Shown one piece after another: positions 22,118 through 37,100 of a stretch of 64,000 bases of DNA. Position numbers and translations under genes: made by a program. The notes under the pieces are model-generated. The model had not been told where the DNA came from, ran no database searches, and saw nothing but the letters and a program-made list of their open reading frames with translations. This DNA comes from Struthio camelus (Eukaryota > Chordata > Aves > Struthioniformes > Struthionidae), in assembly GCF_040807025.1 (NCBI RefSeq), contig NC_090964.1, positions 2,852,001 through 2,916,000 of the forward strand, in the 5' to 3' direction. How positions within the stretch are numbered: position 1 is the first letter of the stretch; each line of letters opens with the position of its first letter.

Positions 22118-25100
22118 CTGTAGATGGAAGTATTTAAAGAATTATTCAGAATACGTGAAACAAGAAAGCCAGCCACTTAAACTGGATCCCAATGCCATTT
22201 TCCCTGAAAAGGCACCTAGACTGGCCACATACAAAGTAATCACAAACAGGGGTAGATTAACCATTTCCCACACCTTTGTCCCAGAAGGTTTCTTTTGGGG
22301 TTCCTTGAAATCCACTTAATAACTGTTAACAATGCAGGAAGGGGTGACAGGAATTGAGATATTAGCTCAGGTTTAATTTAGATCAGCTTTGAGCTCCCCT
22401 TTGCCTCCTGAACTTGCTTGCCAGACTTGAGCTTGTCCTGAACACAAGACCAAATATGTCCTCAGAAAATAATAAAATCCCTCCTTCCCCACAGAGTGAG
22501 AAACAGAGCGCAACTTCTAGATCACTTGGGTGATTTTGTCTCACTCCTAATTTGAATCTTCTGCAGCAGGCATGCAATTAAAGGTTTTATGTAGAATTAT
22601 TCTTTTCCACATACATTATTTAATCTATACTAGCAATCAGTGGCATTATTACAATGCTCCTTAGCCACTCCGAAGTTCTTCAGATCTTCCCTTCTCCCAG
22701 AGTATTCAAACTAGATATAACACTGGCAGTACACCTATTTTGAGGTAAAGTTTAAACACTGCTAGTTCTAGTAGACAACCTTATGAAATCTTTAGCACTT
22801 ACTGTGTTTAGATAAATAACTTCTCATTCTGACTACATGTTTTCTGTACTTCCCACAACTGATGCCAAGAAGTATATCACTGAATTTTTGGAAAGTAGGG
22901 TTTTTTTTTTTTTGGGGGGGGGGGAGGGGAGGGGAGGGATTCCCATTAGATCCTAAAGAAGGAAAAAGCTGGACTTGAAGGGAAAATTTCAAATTTACTA
23001 AAAAAGTTAATTGCAAAAAGTGAACACAATGTTTGCTTAACACCTCTTTCCATCACAGAACTCTGTTTAAGACTATAATCCATACAGTGAGTTTATCAAT
23101 GTAATTTCTTGATTTGAGAGTTGGGAGTTACTCTGTACCTTAACAGGGACTACTGCTGTCTGTACCATGTTCCTGAAACGCCCAACAGAAGGGTCCACAT
23201 CCTCTGTAAAAGAAAGCACAGTGAAGCTTTCAGTAAGAATACAGAAAAAGATGGCATATTTGTCAGGTAAAGGAACTTGTATGAAGAATTGGTCCTTCTC
23301 TTCTCAAAGCTAGCCTTGTAGTAGCACTCAGTGAACACAAAAGGAACTAAGTGTATGGATGGGGACACCTAGTGGTTATCTCAAGGTGGGCTCATCAGTT
23401 ATTCTGCAGAGAAAGGCTTGGGAGCACCACAGGGGACAGAGGGAACCACAGATGAACTGCTAGCTTGCATCGCTCAGAGTGGAGTTTTGGGCTGAAAGCT
23501 GAATCTGACAAGGCACTGCACATGCTCAAACAGTTAGCCCTGCAGGGACCTTATGGGTCCTTGAAGGAGTCAGCAGAATTCCATGTACAATCTGTGAAAG
23601 TCTGAGTAATTATCTTTTTTGCAATGCAGATAACTGCATTTGCATGAGGATGTTCCCACAGCTAAATGGCATAACCTTATGGAGCAAAATGGTTATTCTG
23701 GGTGGTATCACTGCTAAATGAAAACTTTACCTCCAGAGGGTATGCAAAGATGCATATTTATTAATAAGCTGCACTTATTAATAGGAACATTGTCAATATA
23801 AAACAGCTAAAGAAGGAAAATGATTAATGAGGAACTGGATACATCTTCAGAAGTGTCATTTTGAATTAGAATCACTTGTTTCAGATACGCAAGCAAGCGG
23901 GGAAAAAAACTGAGCTGGAGATACAAATATCGAGCCCATGAGGCAACAGGTAGGGAAAGCATTAAGGGATACATTAAAAAAAAATAAAGAAGTTCAGTTC
24001 TCATTTAGATTCCAAAGAAGGTGAGAATTTAAAAGCTTTCAGCCTTTTGGACCCATGAGATCTTTCAGTCTGATGAAACTGTGAGCAATGAAGCAGAGTG
24101 TGATGCTCCTGTACTGAAGAAATCATGCACAAGTTTTATAGGTAGAACAGAGGAAACAGAGGTCAGAGACTTGAGAGAGATGGCAGCTTCTCCAACACAG
24201 CAGACCCCAAACAGTCACTGCCAAATTCTCTCTCCTTCTCTATACAGAGCCACGAGGGATCCCTATGTGAATACTGGTAATGTGGTTCTAAAGGCATCAA
24301 CTAGAGAATAAAGCAAGCTATAGACACTCACCCGGATTAATGATTTCATCATCATCACTGAACGTCACTCTGGAGTTCTTCCGTTTTCTTTTTGGCCTCT
24401 GAATATCCAAGTTTCCTTCCTCTATGGTTAGTGTGGAAATTCTTTTGTTGTGGGCTGTATTAAACTCTGTCAGGTTCTAAAGATAAGTTCAGAGATGAAA
24501 TAGTCTAAGCAACTAGCCTATGAAGTTTGTGTTTTAATCATGCGATTGTGCAGTCAAAACTACAGCACACCGTTTAGCTTCAACGTTAGACCCCTAGGAA
24601 AAAAGGGTGCTTCAATGCCACGCACCCTGCTTTCCCACTCTTCACTAACTAACCGTAGGACACAAGCCTGCGTTCACTGCTATTTGACAATGGAGAAGAG
24701 CCTGGGAAATCACCACTGACCTGGGGTGAAGTTACTTGGATTGAGGGCTGTCTACAAGCCTTTGTGAGAAGACCATTGAAACGGTAGAGTCATTAAAGCA
24801 TTAGTACTAGAAAGCTGCATGAAGACAGGTCTATCTTGGCAGAATGAGATGGTCTGTGAACATCTGCCAGCAGGAGACACCTTGGGCTGTCCTCAAGGCA
24901 AAGAAATTAAGAATCTGGACCTAAGCAAACAAGCAGGGAATGCTATTCATTTAGATGGATATGCCATCTAAGTACAATGTGTCATGGTGCTCACATCAAG
25001 TTCTGTTTCCTCCTCTGGCAGGCCCAGCAAGCCCTTGAGCTCTTCATCTTCACCACCCATTTTCTCATCTCCTTTAACTGCTGATGGCAGTGTCTGAGGC

Positions 25101-28100
25101 TTCTCTCGCAGAGTATATGCCCGTGTAGAAGCTCCAAATGAAACCGTGGAGTCAATGGGTATTTGTTGGGGTTTGTGAGGTTCCAAACGGATATGACCCA
25201 AGAACGTGCCATGTGCTAAGAACGTTAGAAGAGAAAACAGTCTGTTAGCCCTCAGCCTGGGCTCACAGTTTTTGAGCTCAAGCGTTGAGAACTTCAGGAC
25301 CTGTATATGGGTGCTCTGAGATGCAAATCACTGAGTTAGTGTATTCAGCGGTGCAAAGCTATCTATGGACACTTTAACTACCACCCCAAAAACTAAGATG
25401 GCCCACAAGTCATGAAAAGAAACAACAAAGACCATTCCGTTTCTGACTTTTTGCAGCTCCCACTGTACCGTGTCTGGAATCATTCCCTCAGTGGAAAAAA
25501 ACCCAGAACTTCTGGGTTTAGATCTCAGGAAACTGCCTTGCAGAATGGAGAGCTTCTTCATTACAGCTGCAACAGGAAGGCCAAGTCACCTTCCTTTTCT
25601 CTCTCAGTCTCTTAAGAGCCTAGAATAACGTTGCTTTAAAGCAAGTGAAACAGATGTAAGCTGAGTGAAGCAAGTTCTCCTTTGCTCCTAATACTTGCCA
25701 TTCTTTCATTAGGATGCTAATTCTGATTATTGCCATCTGTCCACACAATGCAAACAAAAAAACTGGAAAAATACGTCTCAGATTCAGAAGTGTTTAAGCA
25801 GTAAAACATAATACATCTATTTATTAAAAAGCTCTCTTCCAGAATGGAGTTAATTTAAGTTCAAATTTCAAACACAAGCACTTTTCTGGAGTTTCTTGAA
25901 TTCAGTTTGGACTGAAGCCACTCCATATCCCACCCTGATTAAATATCATGCTACTTACTGCTGTTCAGATCTATGAGGAAAACCCTCTTGAGATGTTTGT
26001 GGTACACCAAGGCAGCATGGACCCGCGAGCAGGACTGGTGGTCAATGGTAAAATCACACAGATCAGGATTTCTCCCAAAAAGGTAATACTTCTTCTCATC
26101 AATGATGAGTTTCTGAGTAGAATATCAGAAAAGCATATTAGATTCCTATAATCTTTTGGGTCTTTCTGGAAAACACACACTCAAGAACACAAATAAACAG
26201 AGCAAAATCAAAGAAGCAAAACAATCAAAGCATCAAGAGCTGATCAATATTTCAGTTCTATCCGATACCATTCAATAAAGAGACTCAGATGTTGCCTTTG
26301 TAAAAATCAGAGGAGCTGAATATGGAAGAGTCACATTTACACCCTTATACAGTCAATACAAGACAGCCTGGGAAGGACAATAACTCTTTGAAGCATGAGT
26401 GTCTCTCCTAGGAAAGATTCTCCCCAACATCTCCTGACAATGATTTTTATATGTGCCTTGAGGCAGATCATCTTGGACCTCATCAAGGCCAGGAATCTAT
26501 GCTAAGAATCTCTTCTCCAACATTAAATATCAAAAATAAATATTTCTCTATAGAAACAGACCTACAGGAGATTTTTCCAGATCTTTATTCAGTTTGGATT
26601 TACATCTTTATTACACATACTGCAACATGAATCCATATTGGCCTATTCAGGAAACCACTAATTTAAGGCTTTGCTTTTTTATTCACCCTAGTTCTAATCT
26701 CTTCTTTAAATAACATTTTGCATACAGTAAAATCAGGCATGTAAAACACCCCTGACAAGCGAAGGAACGTGCTCACAAAGTCCTAAGGTACATACAGCAA
26801 ATTTCTATTAACAGACATTGTCGATAAAAGGAACTCCTTGCTTCTAAATGCTAAAGTACCTAAGCAATACAGCCATCTTCTGCACTGCACCCCAAGACCT
26901 TAAATTAATTTGTGTTTTCTTGCTTCCAGCTGCACACGTCAAAAGCTCGCAACGCAGTAGAGATCTGTTAACAGATGATTTCCTCTGCTCTATGGAAACA
27001 TTTCCTAAAACCCACACAATGTTAAACAGCCTGATAAAATGAATTACGATGATGTATTTTTCCACCTGAAAAGAAAATCTTAGTTCAGGAAAGCATTTGC
27101 TAAACTTAACACTTTGCCTGCTAGAGCATTAGGACTTCTCCCCTCTCCCTGCTTCCACTCCCAGCTACACAGTCTTCCCCTCCTTCACACTGCCACACAT
27201 CTAATCAAAGTTTTCAACTTGCAAAGCACTTTTTTGCTGTGTTAGTTTTCTACTGATTTAGTGAACTGAATCAGTTTGCTTTCAGTCAGACGTGTATCAC
27301 ACTGCCTCTAAGGAAGCAGTGAGTTACATGCGCTAGGACTGTGGGATGAGGATGGACCCTTCTTTCTGGCAGCAGCAATCGTCTGAATCACTTTTTTTGT
27401 CAGCTGCATGAGCTGCAAGCTCCGCTAGAAACAGCTGATATTTCAAACTAGTTATGGGAAGATTCTTATTTTTTAGGAGCTATCAGAAAGACTGAAACAA
27501 TCAACACCTAGACAGGCATTTATTCTGTGACAATACTAAGTCATATGGAAAATAGGAGACAAAGCACGGAACATGACATAGTATTTCTATTCCTCTGCCT
27601 TGTCTACAGGCATGACATTCACGCTGACCTAATTTTCTACAAAGCACTTTGCAAATTCATGTCTAATTACCTGCCCACCCATTATCAACTTTAAGCTTTT
27701 TAGCGTTGCTGCTTTCAGATTTCACTTCTTTGAGTTTTTCAGATTAATTTTTCCCAGATGCGTTCTCCTACATTCTGGAACTTGAACTCTGCATTGTTTT
27801 GCTGAACATTTAGCTTTGTAGCATTTTCCAGCCTTCACACTGCAAGTTCTTATAATCTCGTACTAACAAACTTTTAATGCATTTCATATATTTATTCTTT
27901 TAGATCACAATTAAAAGATGAATAACTCAGTCAACTCCATACTGGTATATATCACAATCACTTAATTTCTGCTTCTAAGAAACATCTTATTCACAAAACT
28001 AACTCAAGGCATACACTTCCAAACATGATTTCTTGAGAGTAAATACTCTGTGAAATTTACTGATTTACATATGTTTATATTTTGTCCTGCTTTCCTAAAA

Positions 28101-31100
28101 TAACAAGATTTAGATGATCAAGCTGTTTGTGCATCCATCAGGCCCCTAATCCTCCCTACTAAACTAAATAACTTTTCAACCAATTGGCCAATTTCAAGAT
28201 ATTAATTTCCAAAAAGCTTTGTGAAAACAAACTGCTAGATAGAGGACAACCACATCACTAAGTACCCTCAGTGATATACAGGTTGACAGAAAATCCACAA
28301 GAGTGCCAACATTTGCGCTTTAACTGTAGAAAAAATCATCTTTTTGAGCCCACATCCCATTTGAGAGTACAGACATCACATCGCTGTTAGAGGTTCACCT
28401 TCAAATAGATCATCCGGTGACAAATAAGCTTCAAATGCAAAATGAAAGTGAATGATGATTTCCCTGTGACTGGGCCATTTAAAATACGCAGTTCTCTCCT
28501 TTGAATCTACTTGTACCTGTTAGGGAACAGCATACCTTGAAGCCTCAGTTTAGATGGAAAAAATAAAACAAGAAATCAATATACTGAAACAAAGCTTCAT
28601 GGATTCTGCTGTCACCTGGCTACTTTATTATCACTTCCTGGCTCTTCAAATACTGGTTTTCACAAGGCTCTCCCTTTAGAACTAAGCAGAAAGTATTAAC
28701 CATTGATAAAGAGTTTAAACAAATGCTTGGTTCCTTACTTTTTTAAAAGTATTATTTCACTTTACTCGTTTTTAAATATTCTACTTGTAATCAGATCTCT
28801 GCTCCTTGTAAATGCTTAAGGATAGCATACTTCTGCTGTGCTTTCCTCTGCAAGTCTTAATAGACAGCTATCATTCCATTACTCTCTCTTACCATACATA
28901 TTTTTCCTTAAGATTTGAGTAGTTTAATCCATCTGCTTATCTATGAATACTATACTGCTTGCTATAATACATCTTTCTTATGAGAAAGTTAATTAGGATT
29001 TCTGGAGGTTTCGGCTTCATAGCAATGGATTTATTACCAATCCTACATAGTACCTTACTCATTCAGCTCAGCACTCGAGTCCTCCGTTCAGTACCTTTGT
29101 GCCATTAAATTCTGCAATTCTACTTTGTGGGAAAAATATGAAAGAACGTGCTGCAGCTTGCAGCAACTTTTCCTTTTACCCTAAGGTATTGAAAAAACTC
29201 CTGTGTAAACAGAATCCTGATACAAACAACTGGATCTTCAGAAGCTGATTCATTATTCCACATTTCAGTGTTTAGATCCACAAAGTAGTTATCTCATGGT
29301 CTCAAGCACCATAAAAGTTGGTCCAGCAGTTTCGCGCTCTTGTCAACAGCTTAATCCAAAAGAAATTTCTTGCATGTTATCATTTGCACTCTTTAAATGT
29401 AAAACAATACTATTCTGACTTGACAGTATTTCAAGAGATCTTGCAGAGATACAAATGAATTCATAAATTGGAAGTGCTGCAACAAATCAGCAATATAAAA
29501 TCATTTTATTGACTTTATTTCAATAGAATGTTTTGAAAAGTTCTGTGCCTCTGAGTTATAACCCAGTGTTATCCTTTATACACTGAGCTTAAACACTGCA
29601 TGGCTTGTTTGATGTTGCACTTCTCAGACCCAGCAATCACAAAGTGTACCTCAGATCTCTGTACAAGACCTGGGACACAGATGGCTCGGTTAGTATCAAG
29701 TGCTCAGTAATCCACAAAGATTTAAGAATGTTCTTACTTGGTTACTGCTATCTACCATAAAAGACATAAAACTGAGAAAATATTTACCATGTGCCACTAA
29801 CCAAAGAGGGACATAGATGGATCATACTCAAGTGCTTTGTTAATTTATTGCACAACTCTCCTGCGTACACAAAACACATTTTCTCATATAACCACCAGTG
29901 TCTGGAGTACTTAAGTCAGCCCCTATATACAATGTACAAGGCCACAAAACAACCACGTAACGCTCACGCGTGGTATATGAAGCAATCTGCTATAGCTTCC
30001 CAACCATGCCAGCTCTTCTGGTTCTTACTTTAGCAGACTATTCTGGCAAACCATACTTCCATCCTACCCCTGTGGCTGGGTGTAGCTGGTCACCACCTGC
30101 CACACCATTCAGCACACAGATATTATACACTGGCAAACTGCACCTCGCTCAGATGCCTTGACACTAATACCCCAACATCAGATATTCAGGAGATAAAATA
30201 GGAACTCCATAGTCATTCTGCAACTGTTCCAATTGTACGATGGCTTGCTACAACATAAATAAAGAATAGGGCAAATCATGAACTGGCATGCATGTATCAA
30301 GCAAAGATTAGTCACTAAAGCCCAGGCTTATGAATGTTTGGGATAAACATCTAAATTCTTACTAAGGCCAGGCCAAAGCTGTGGGAATAGACCCTCTCAC
30401 CACATCTTCTATTGAGCCTCAGAGTGCTTGGACAGCAGACAAGCCTCTTAACAGCGCTTTTTACAGCGGCAAAAGAATCTTTTAGGTTGTCAAGAGAGTT
30501 GACGTGAGGGAATCAGGATGTTTGTACCACCTGCTTTTCCAAGGCAGCTGGAGATCCCAGGCTTACAACTCGGGCCAAAAACTCCAGGCAGCAAAGCCTA
30601 AATAAATTCTTTCTCAGAATCTGACAACACCAGGACGATATCCCTGATTGTCAATTTACCAGCACTGAATTTGTTCGTCCATTGTCAAAGGCAACAGTGT
30701 GTTGCCAGCCTCCCTATTGGCATTCTGCTGCCTTTTTTTTCCAGTGCTGACCAGGACTCCCATGATAGCCATTTGCCTAGCACATGTGGATTAATTTAGC
30801 AGAGAGCTTCATATAAGCTTTCTCTTCCATTCTCAAATTCTCTCTCCGCTCTCAAGACATCCAATACAAATATGACAAGATAAAGCTGGTCTCAAAGATG
30901 ATCTCCCAGGCAGGAAGGCTGCATTGTGTTTGACCACCTGCTACAAATCAGAAAACCTAAAGTCACTGCCATTTGGCTTTGCTCACTGTATCTCATTACA
31001 TGGCCCAGAAAAAAAAATACTGAAAAACTCAATACCAAGTACAATCGTCACCAAACATGCTACTGCTAGAACGGTGATGAGAAGATGAGCTAAGAAGCAT

Positions 31101-34100
31101 TCACACTACAGCTCTCTGACCTCTGAGAGTGATTTTGAACATGCAACGGATTGCCTTGAGAAGCAGAAGACAGTCCTCTGAAGACAGAGGCAATGCAATG
31201 GGTTTGAGAGCTACAGCGCTTAGGAAGAACGAGTGAAGGATAGTCACAACATAGTCCAAGGAACTGGTACAAGCCAGTTCAGCCACACCTTGTGTGAACT
31301 AATGAGGTCCTATGAAGATAAGGTAAACGCATGGTAGGTCGGCCTCAATTTGAAAGGAACCAGGCACTAACTTGTACCCTTGCTCAAGGCTGGCTTTGCC
31401 AATTGTGTCTTCAAACAGAGACTAAGATCACTCACTCAAAAAGTCTGTAAAAATCATCAGCTGCGTACTATTTCCATATAAAGATGGACCTCAAGCTTCA
31501 TTTGACTGGTTTCTAGCCTAGGAAGAATAAATGTCTTGAGGAGACAAGTTCTTCTGCTATAAGAAAAATGATTCATCATATCTGTTTTAATCACAACACT
31601 CATTGTAGGTCCAGAATACAGGATGCCATATTTCACACAGCAGACCAAGCTGACTTAAGAGTACAGGCAAAGGAAGACTGGTTAACTTTATCCACACGTT
31701 TCAGAGTAAAACCAACTGATTTGGAAATAACTAACACCAGGGAGAAAGGAAATGCTTCTGGATAAACGAGGTAAATACAACGACAAAAGTTTCTCACCAC
31801 TGCTGCCTATGTATACGATACACTGAACATGCAGAAGATCTGTTTTCATACCTCAATGAGTTTGTCTCCTTTGACTACATCCAGATGTAAGCCAGGTGGA
31901 GGCTTCCCTGCCCTAGAAAATAAAAAGAAGAAAATTTAGTATCAAAATATTCATTTAAAAAAAAATGTATTAGTACTGGAGCCATAAAACACCAAACCAA
32001 TACAAAGGTAAGCAATTTATTTTGGGGAAATACGAAACCCCCATAATTGTTGCCTTTTTCTTGCTGATTCCTTCTGACTGCACATAAAACATACATTTTT
32101 AAAATAAGAGTTAAGCTGACAAGAAACTTGAAGCATTTCAAGCTTTATTTCTCCAAGGAAAAATAGCTCATTTACAAAATGAGCACAGCAGCTCCCAACA
32201 GGACATAAGGTGAGGCCAGGAAGCCCCCAAAAACTAAAAAAGGGGATAGGCTGGGATTGTTTTCAAGAAACTTGTCACCTTGCTCAAGTGCTCTGCTTTC
32301 TCATGTTACCTTCCAAATAGTAGGTCTATACCCTTCGCTGTTCAGAGGGAGAGAAACGTCCATCATTCTTCACTTCTAGAACTGGTGACGGCCAATACCA
32401 AAAAGGGGCTCCATAACACCTCTGTAATATTATTCAAGTTTTTGACCAATGACTAGCGTCCCTCCACTCTTACCCTATAACCAAACTTTCCCACCAGCAT
32501 AGGGAACTAAAACACTTCACGGAAGAGACTACAGAATTAGAGAGCAAAATGATCACTATGCTACCAAATTCTCCTTTGCCAGATTCTCAAGCACACGGTA
32601 GTTCTATTCTCCTAGCCCTACTGCTCCAACCCTACCCACACTCTGCTGAAGTAGCTTTGCCAGGCAGATAGCATTATTCTCACCTGGGGAAAGAGAGAAG
32701 AGAGGCAAGTGGAGCTAAGCAATTTACAGAAAAACAACACTAACATGCAGCAGAACACAGGAGGATTATCAGGGTCAAACATTATGATACTCACAATGTT
32801 CAGAACCAGGACATTCATTGTCATATCAATGCATTGCCTGTCACTACAAAGGATACGAGGCTGTTGGGAGCAAATCATCTTTTTCTGCTCAGACCTCCAA
32901 AATCTGTATTTCTAATACTCCTTCACTGAGAATTACATCGCTGCTTGTCTCTGTGGCTGGACTAGCTTTCTAGGCAACAGCAATGACCCAGTTCTCAGCT
33001 ATGCTGTTGTCCTTCTGAAGAAGGACCACAGAAGAGATCACGTTCTCATTTACCGTTTTGCTACTGCACAGAGCAAGCAAAGAACAGCCACAAAGGGCAG
33101 TGACATTCTCAGCATGGCTGAGGAAGAAAGAGAGGTCACTTATAATTGAAGTTGTTCAAGAGGGTTAAATGTCGCTGTTCACGCTTTTCGGATGTGCCTT
33201 GCAATTTGGATGTTTTTTCCTTTCCCCAAGTCAGTTGGTTGTTATACACACGCTCTCCTAAATAACTTCTTACAAGAACACATCTCTCCTATTCCTACGC
33301 TTCTTTTCTTTCTCAAGTATTGCACAAGTATTTTCTATTTTTGCTCTAAATCCACTATACTAGCCTGCTCTGATATCTCTCTGGCCCTTCTTGAGCTTGC
33401 CGATTAGACTTTAATTAGATTTTTGCTTACCAAGTCCTTCTCTAAAACTGTGGATAATATAATTCTATCAAATAAGAAGAATACAGCTGATACCAATTCT
33501 TATTCTTTTGGACCAATGAACAGTAGCAACAAAAGCAGAAGCAGCAAGGCTCCATGACAATCTACTAAAGTGGCGAGTGTTTCCAAGGAATAGGATTGCG
33601 GTGGCATGGGGGAAGTAAAATGCTCTCAGCGAAGTTATACAACATAGGTGATTAAGTTGTTCAAGGATTGATTCTTCCCGTCACTCTCATACAGCAAGAG
33701 GACCACTTCGTCTCAAGTATTCCTCTAGACCTACATAGTCAGGCTACATCTAAATATCGCCATCTCTTCCTGTGCTTCTCTCAGCTCTCATTTTTCACTA
33801 AAAGATAGGTCTCACCTGCACACTCACTCTTCACACCACTTCAGTGTTTTTCTTTCTGCCCTTGAGCGCTGGCAAACTTGTTTTCCTCCATTCCATGCAA
33901 GTTACCAAGTACTAGTTACTCTGCAACACAAATTCTTTCGATAATTTTCACAGAGCCTGCCTTACTTTGATCAAGCAAAAGCTGCCTTTCCCCCCCACCC
34001 CTTTTCTCTTCTTAAGCTCTCCAATCCTTACAAATTAACTCCACAAGCAGGTCCAGTTACTTACTCAGTCTGGCCTCTGCTTTTCTTTTCAGTGATACTT

Positions 34101-37100
34101 TCCGGCATACTCCATAGTCAGCAACTCCTAAAAATACTTTAGCAACACCCTCACCTGTTGGGTCATGGAAAACCTCCCGAGTGTTCCAGCACAACCATGT
34201 CCTCCTCTTGTACACACAATCCTGGCTGATGGTTATCTTTGGCCATACATAATCTTTGGTCTTTCCATTCCCCTCTGCTCGTCATTCAACTCTTGCTATT
34301 TTCACTCTGCTTTTACCTTCAAATTTATTTTGACACAAGACAGCACCCTTGATAGTGCTTGAAAAATTTATCCATTCTCTGACTTCTTTTGGACTGAAAG
34401 TCTTCTGTAGTCAGCAATTTCCCCTATCAATCTATGCCTGCAAAACACTGAACACAATAAGGCTGTAATACCGATTAGGATACTGCCAAAACAAATTCAT
34501 GGAAACCATCCCTGGTAGAGGGGAAAAAAAAAAAAAACCAACAACCTTTGGAACACACTGAATCAATGTCACAGCTAAGGCTGCTGAATTTACATTTTTA
34601 TAAAACTCAATGAAAAAATAGCAAGATTCTCCAGTTCTGTGATCAGAGTTACCAAATATCAGAAGTAAAGGCTGTATCTGGAAGTGTTAACAACCCTCAT
34701 ATGCTCTGGTCTATCAGACCTCTAATGACATGCATCAAGGAGGTAAAATACTGTAGGGCATTCCCTTGCAGAAATCCACCAGCACAAAGTTTGTCAGAAA
34801 GTTTGTACTACTGCCATTAGACAGTATTTGTCCCTTATTTCCAGCATAACAAAGAAGTCCTCTCCCTCCTAGTGACCGCTGTACTAAAACAGCCATTAAA
34901 CAATTTTTCCTACACGACTCTGAAAGGCAAAGTTGTTACTTGATGTCAGCAGACTCTCTTCTCTCTAAAATATACACGGACAACCTGGTTTAGCACTGCT
35001 CCAAGATAACTGATCTTACCTCAGAACTTGGATCCATCAGAAGTGCTTGCTTTTGAAAGAGACAGATGAGGCTGTTCTGTACCTTTCAGATCATTTATCA
35101 CAGTCCCCACTGCTTCAACTGCTTCTAGTATCTACATCTCAGCATTCTGCAAGTGACCTTCAAATCAGACCTGCAAAAGGACTAACTGTAAATGACCACT
35201 GGTTCAATATATTTAACTGAGACAAAATAGGCTTCTGTTAGAAAATATGCTTAGACTGCCTATTGTATCTGCAAGGGCTTACTTGGAAAAGAAGCCTTCC
35301 AGAGATTTAATGAGGCTGACTAGCAAGGAGAATAGGGCCACAGCAACATCATTACATGAGTTCTCTGGATCAGAGAAGAGGCGAGAGGACAATCCTACAC
35401 TAGAGTTTTTCTTCAGAGAGAACGAGTACAAGGAACTCAAAAAGAACGTTCAACAAGAGATTCTGGGACAAGCTGGCAGACAGAAGTAACAAACTGCAAA
35501 ACCCACATGGTATTTACCCAAGTGATCTAAAGCATATCAAGTATCAAACAGCTTCCTACACATAATAGTTTAGCAATTTACTGCTTAAACTACTCTCACT
35601 GTCAGAGGAATAAAGGTATCAACTGTGACGCTAATCTTCAAGTATATTCCAAGTGTGATGTGGAAACTACAGACAGTAAATTCAAGTTCTGTCCTGGGAA
35701 ATTGGTAGAAACTATAATAAGGAGTAGAATTAGCAGACAGATAGGAACAGAATAATAGTCAGACCAGAACAGAGTCATCTAATCCAGCGTTCAGGATGGT
35801 GCAGTCAACAGCATTTTTCATCTTTCTTGTAAAAAGAGAGCACTATATAAACAAGAGAAGAGCTCCTTCTGTATGAAGAACATTAAAGAACTCTATTTAC
35901 GCTTCACACTCCTGGGGAACTGTATTGTGCAGACCTGAGTGACAAACCCAGAGTAAGAAACTTTTCGCAAAATGAAAACATCCTCCAGTAACTAATACTG
36001 GGTGCCTCATGCAGGAATACTCTCTCAGTTACCAATAGTTATCAATTCAAGGACTTTTTGAGCCATAGCTGCTATTTCTTTAAACAGCTGCGTACATAAT
36101 GGCTCTATGAACCAACCTAAACTTATGCCATTCACAAAATCTTACACAGATGATTCCACAAATTAACTATATGTAGTTAAATAAATCCATAAATCCCATA
36201 AATCCATGGGCCCCGATGGGATGCACCCACGAGTGCTGAGGGAGCTGGCGGATGTTATCGCTAGGCCACTCTCCATCATCTTTGAAAGGTCCTGGAGATC
36301 AGGAGAGGTGCCTGAGGACTGGAAGAAAGCCAATGTCACGCCAGTCTTCAAAAAGGGCAAGAAGGAGGAGCCAGGGAACTACAGGCCTGTCAGCCTCACC
36401 TCCATCCCTGGAAAGGTGATGGAACAGCTCCTCCTGAAGGTCCTCACTAAGCATGTGGAGGACAAGAAGGTGATCAGGAGTAGTCAGCATGGATTCACCA
36501 AGGGGAAATCATGCTTGAGCAATCTGATAGCCTTCTATGACGGAATGACTGGCTGGGTAGATGAGGGCAGAGCAGTGGATGTTGTCTGCCTTCACTTCAG
36601 CAAGGCTTTTGACACTGTCTCCCATCACATCCTCCTAGGTAAGTTCAGGAAGTGTGGGTTGGATGAGTGGACAGTGAGGTGGATTGAGAACTGGCTGGAT
36701 GGCCGAGCTCAGAGGGTTGTGGTGAATGGCGCAGAGTCAAGTTGGAGGCCTGTGGCTAGTGGTGTCCCCCAGGGGTCAGTCCTGGCTCCAGTCTTGTTCA
36801 ATATATTCATCAATGACCTGGAGGAAGGGACAGAGTGCACCCTCAGCAAGTTTGCTGATGATACTAAACTGGGGGGAGAGGCTAACACACCAGAAGGCTG
36901 TGCTGCCATTCAGAGGGACCTGGAGAGGCTGGAGAGGTGGGCGGAGAGGAACCTCATGAAGTTCAACAAAGGCAAGTGCAAGGTCCTGCACCTAGGCAGG
37001 AATAATCCCATGCACCAGTACAGGCTGGGGGTTGACCTGCTGGAAAGTAGCTCTGCCGAGAAGGACCTGGGAGTGCTGGTGAACAACAAGTTAAACATGA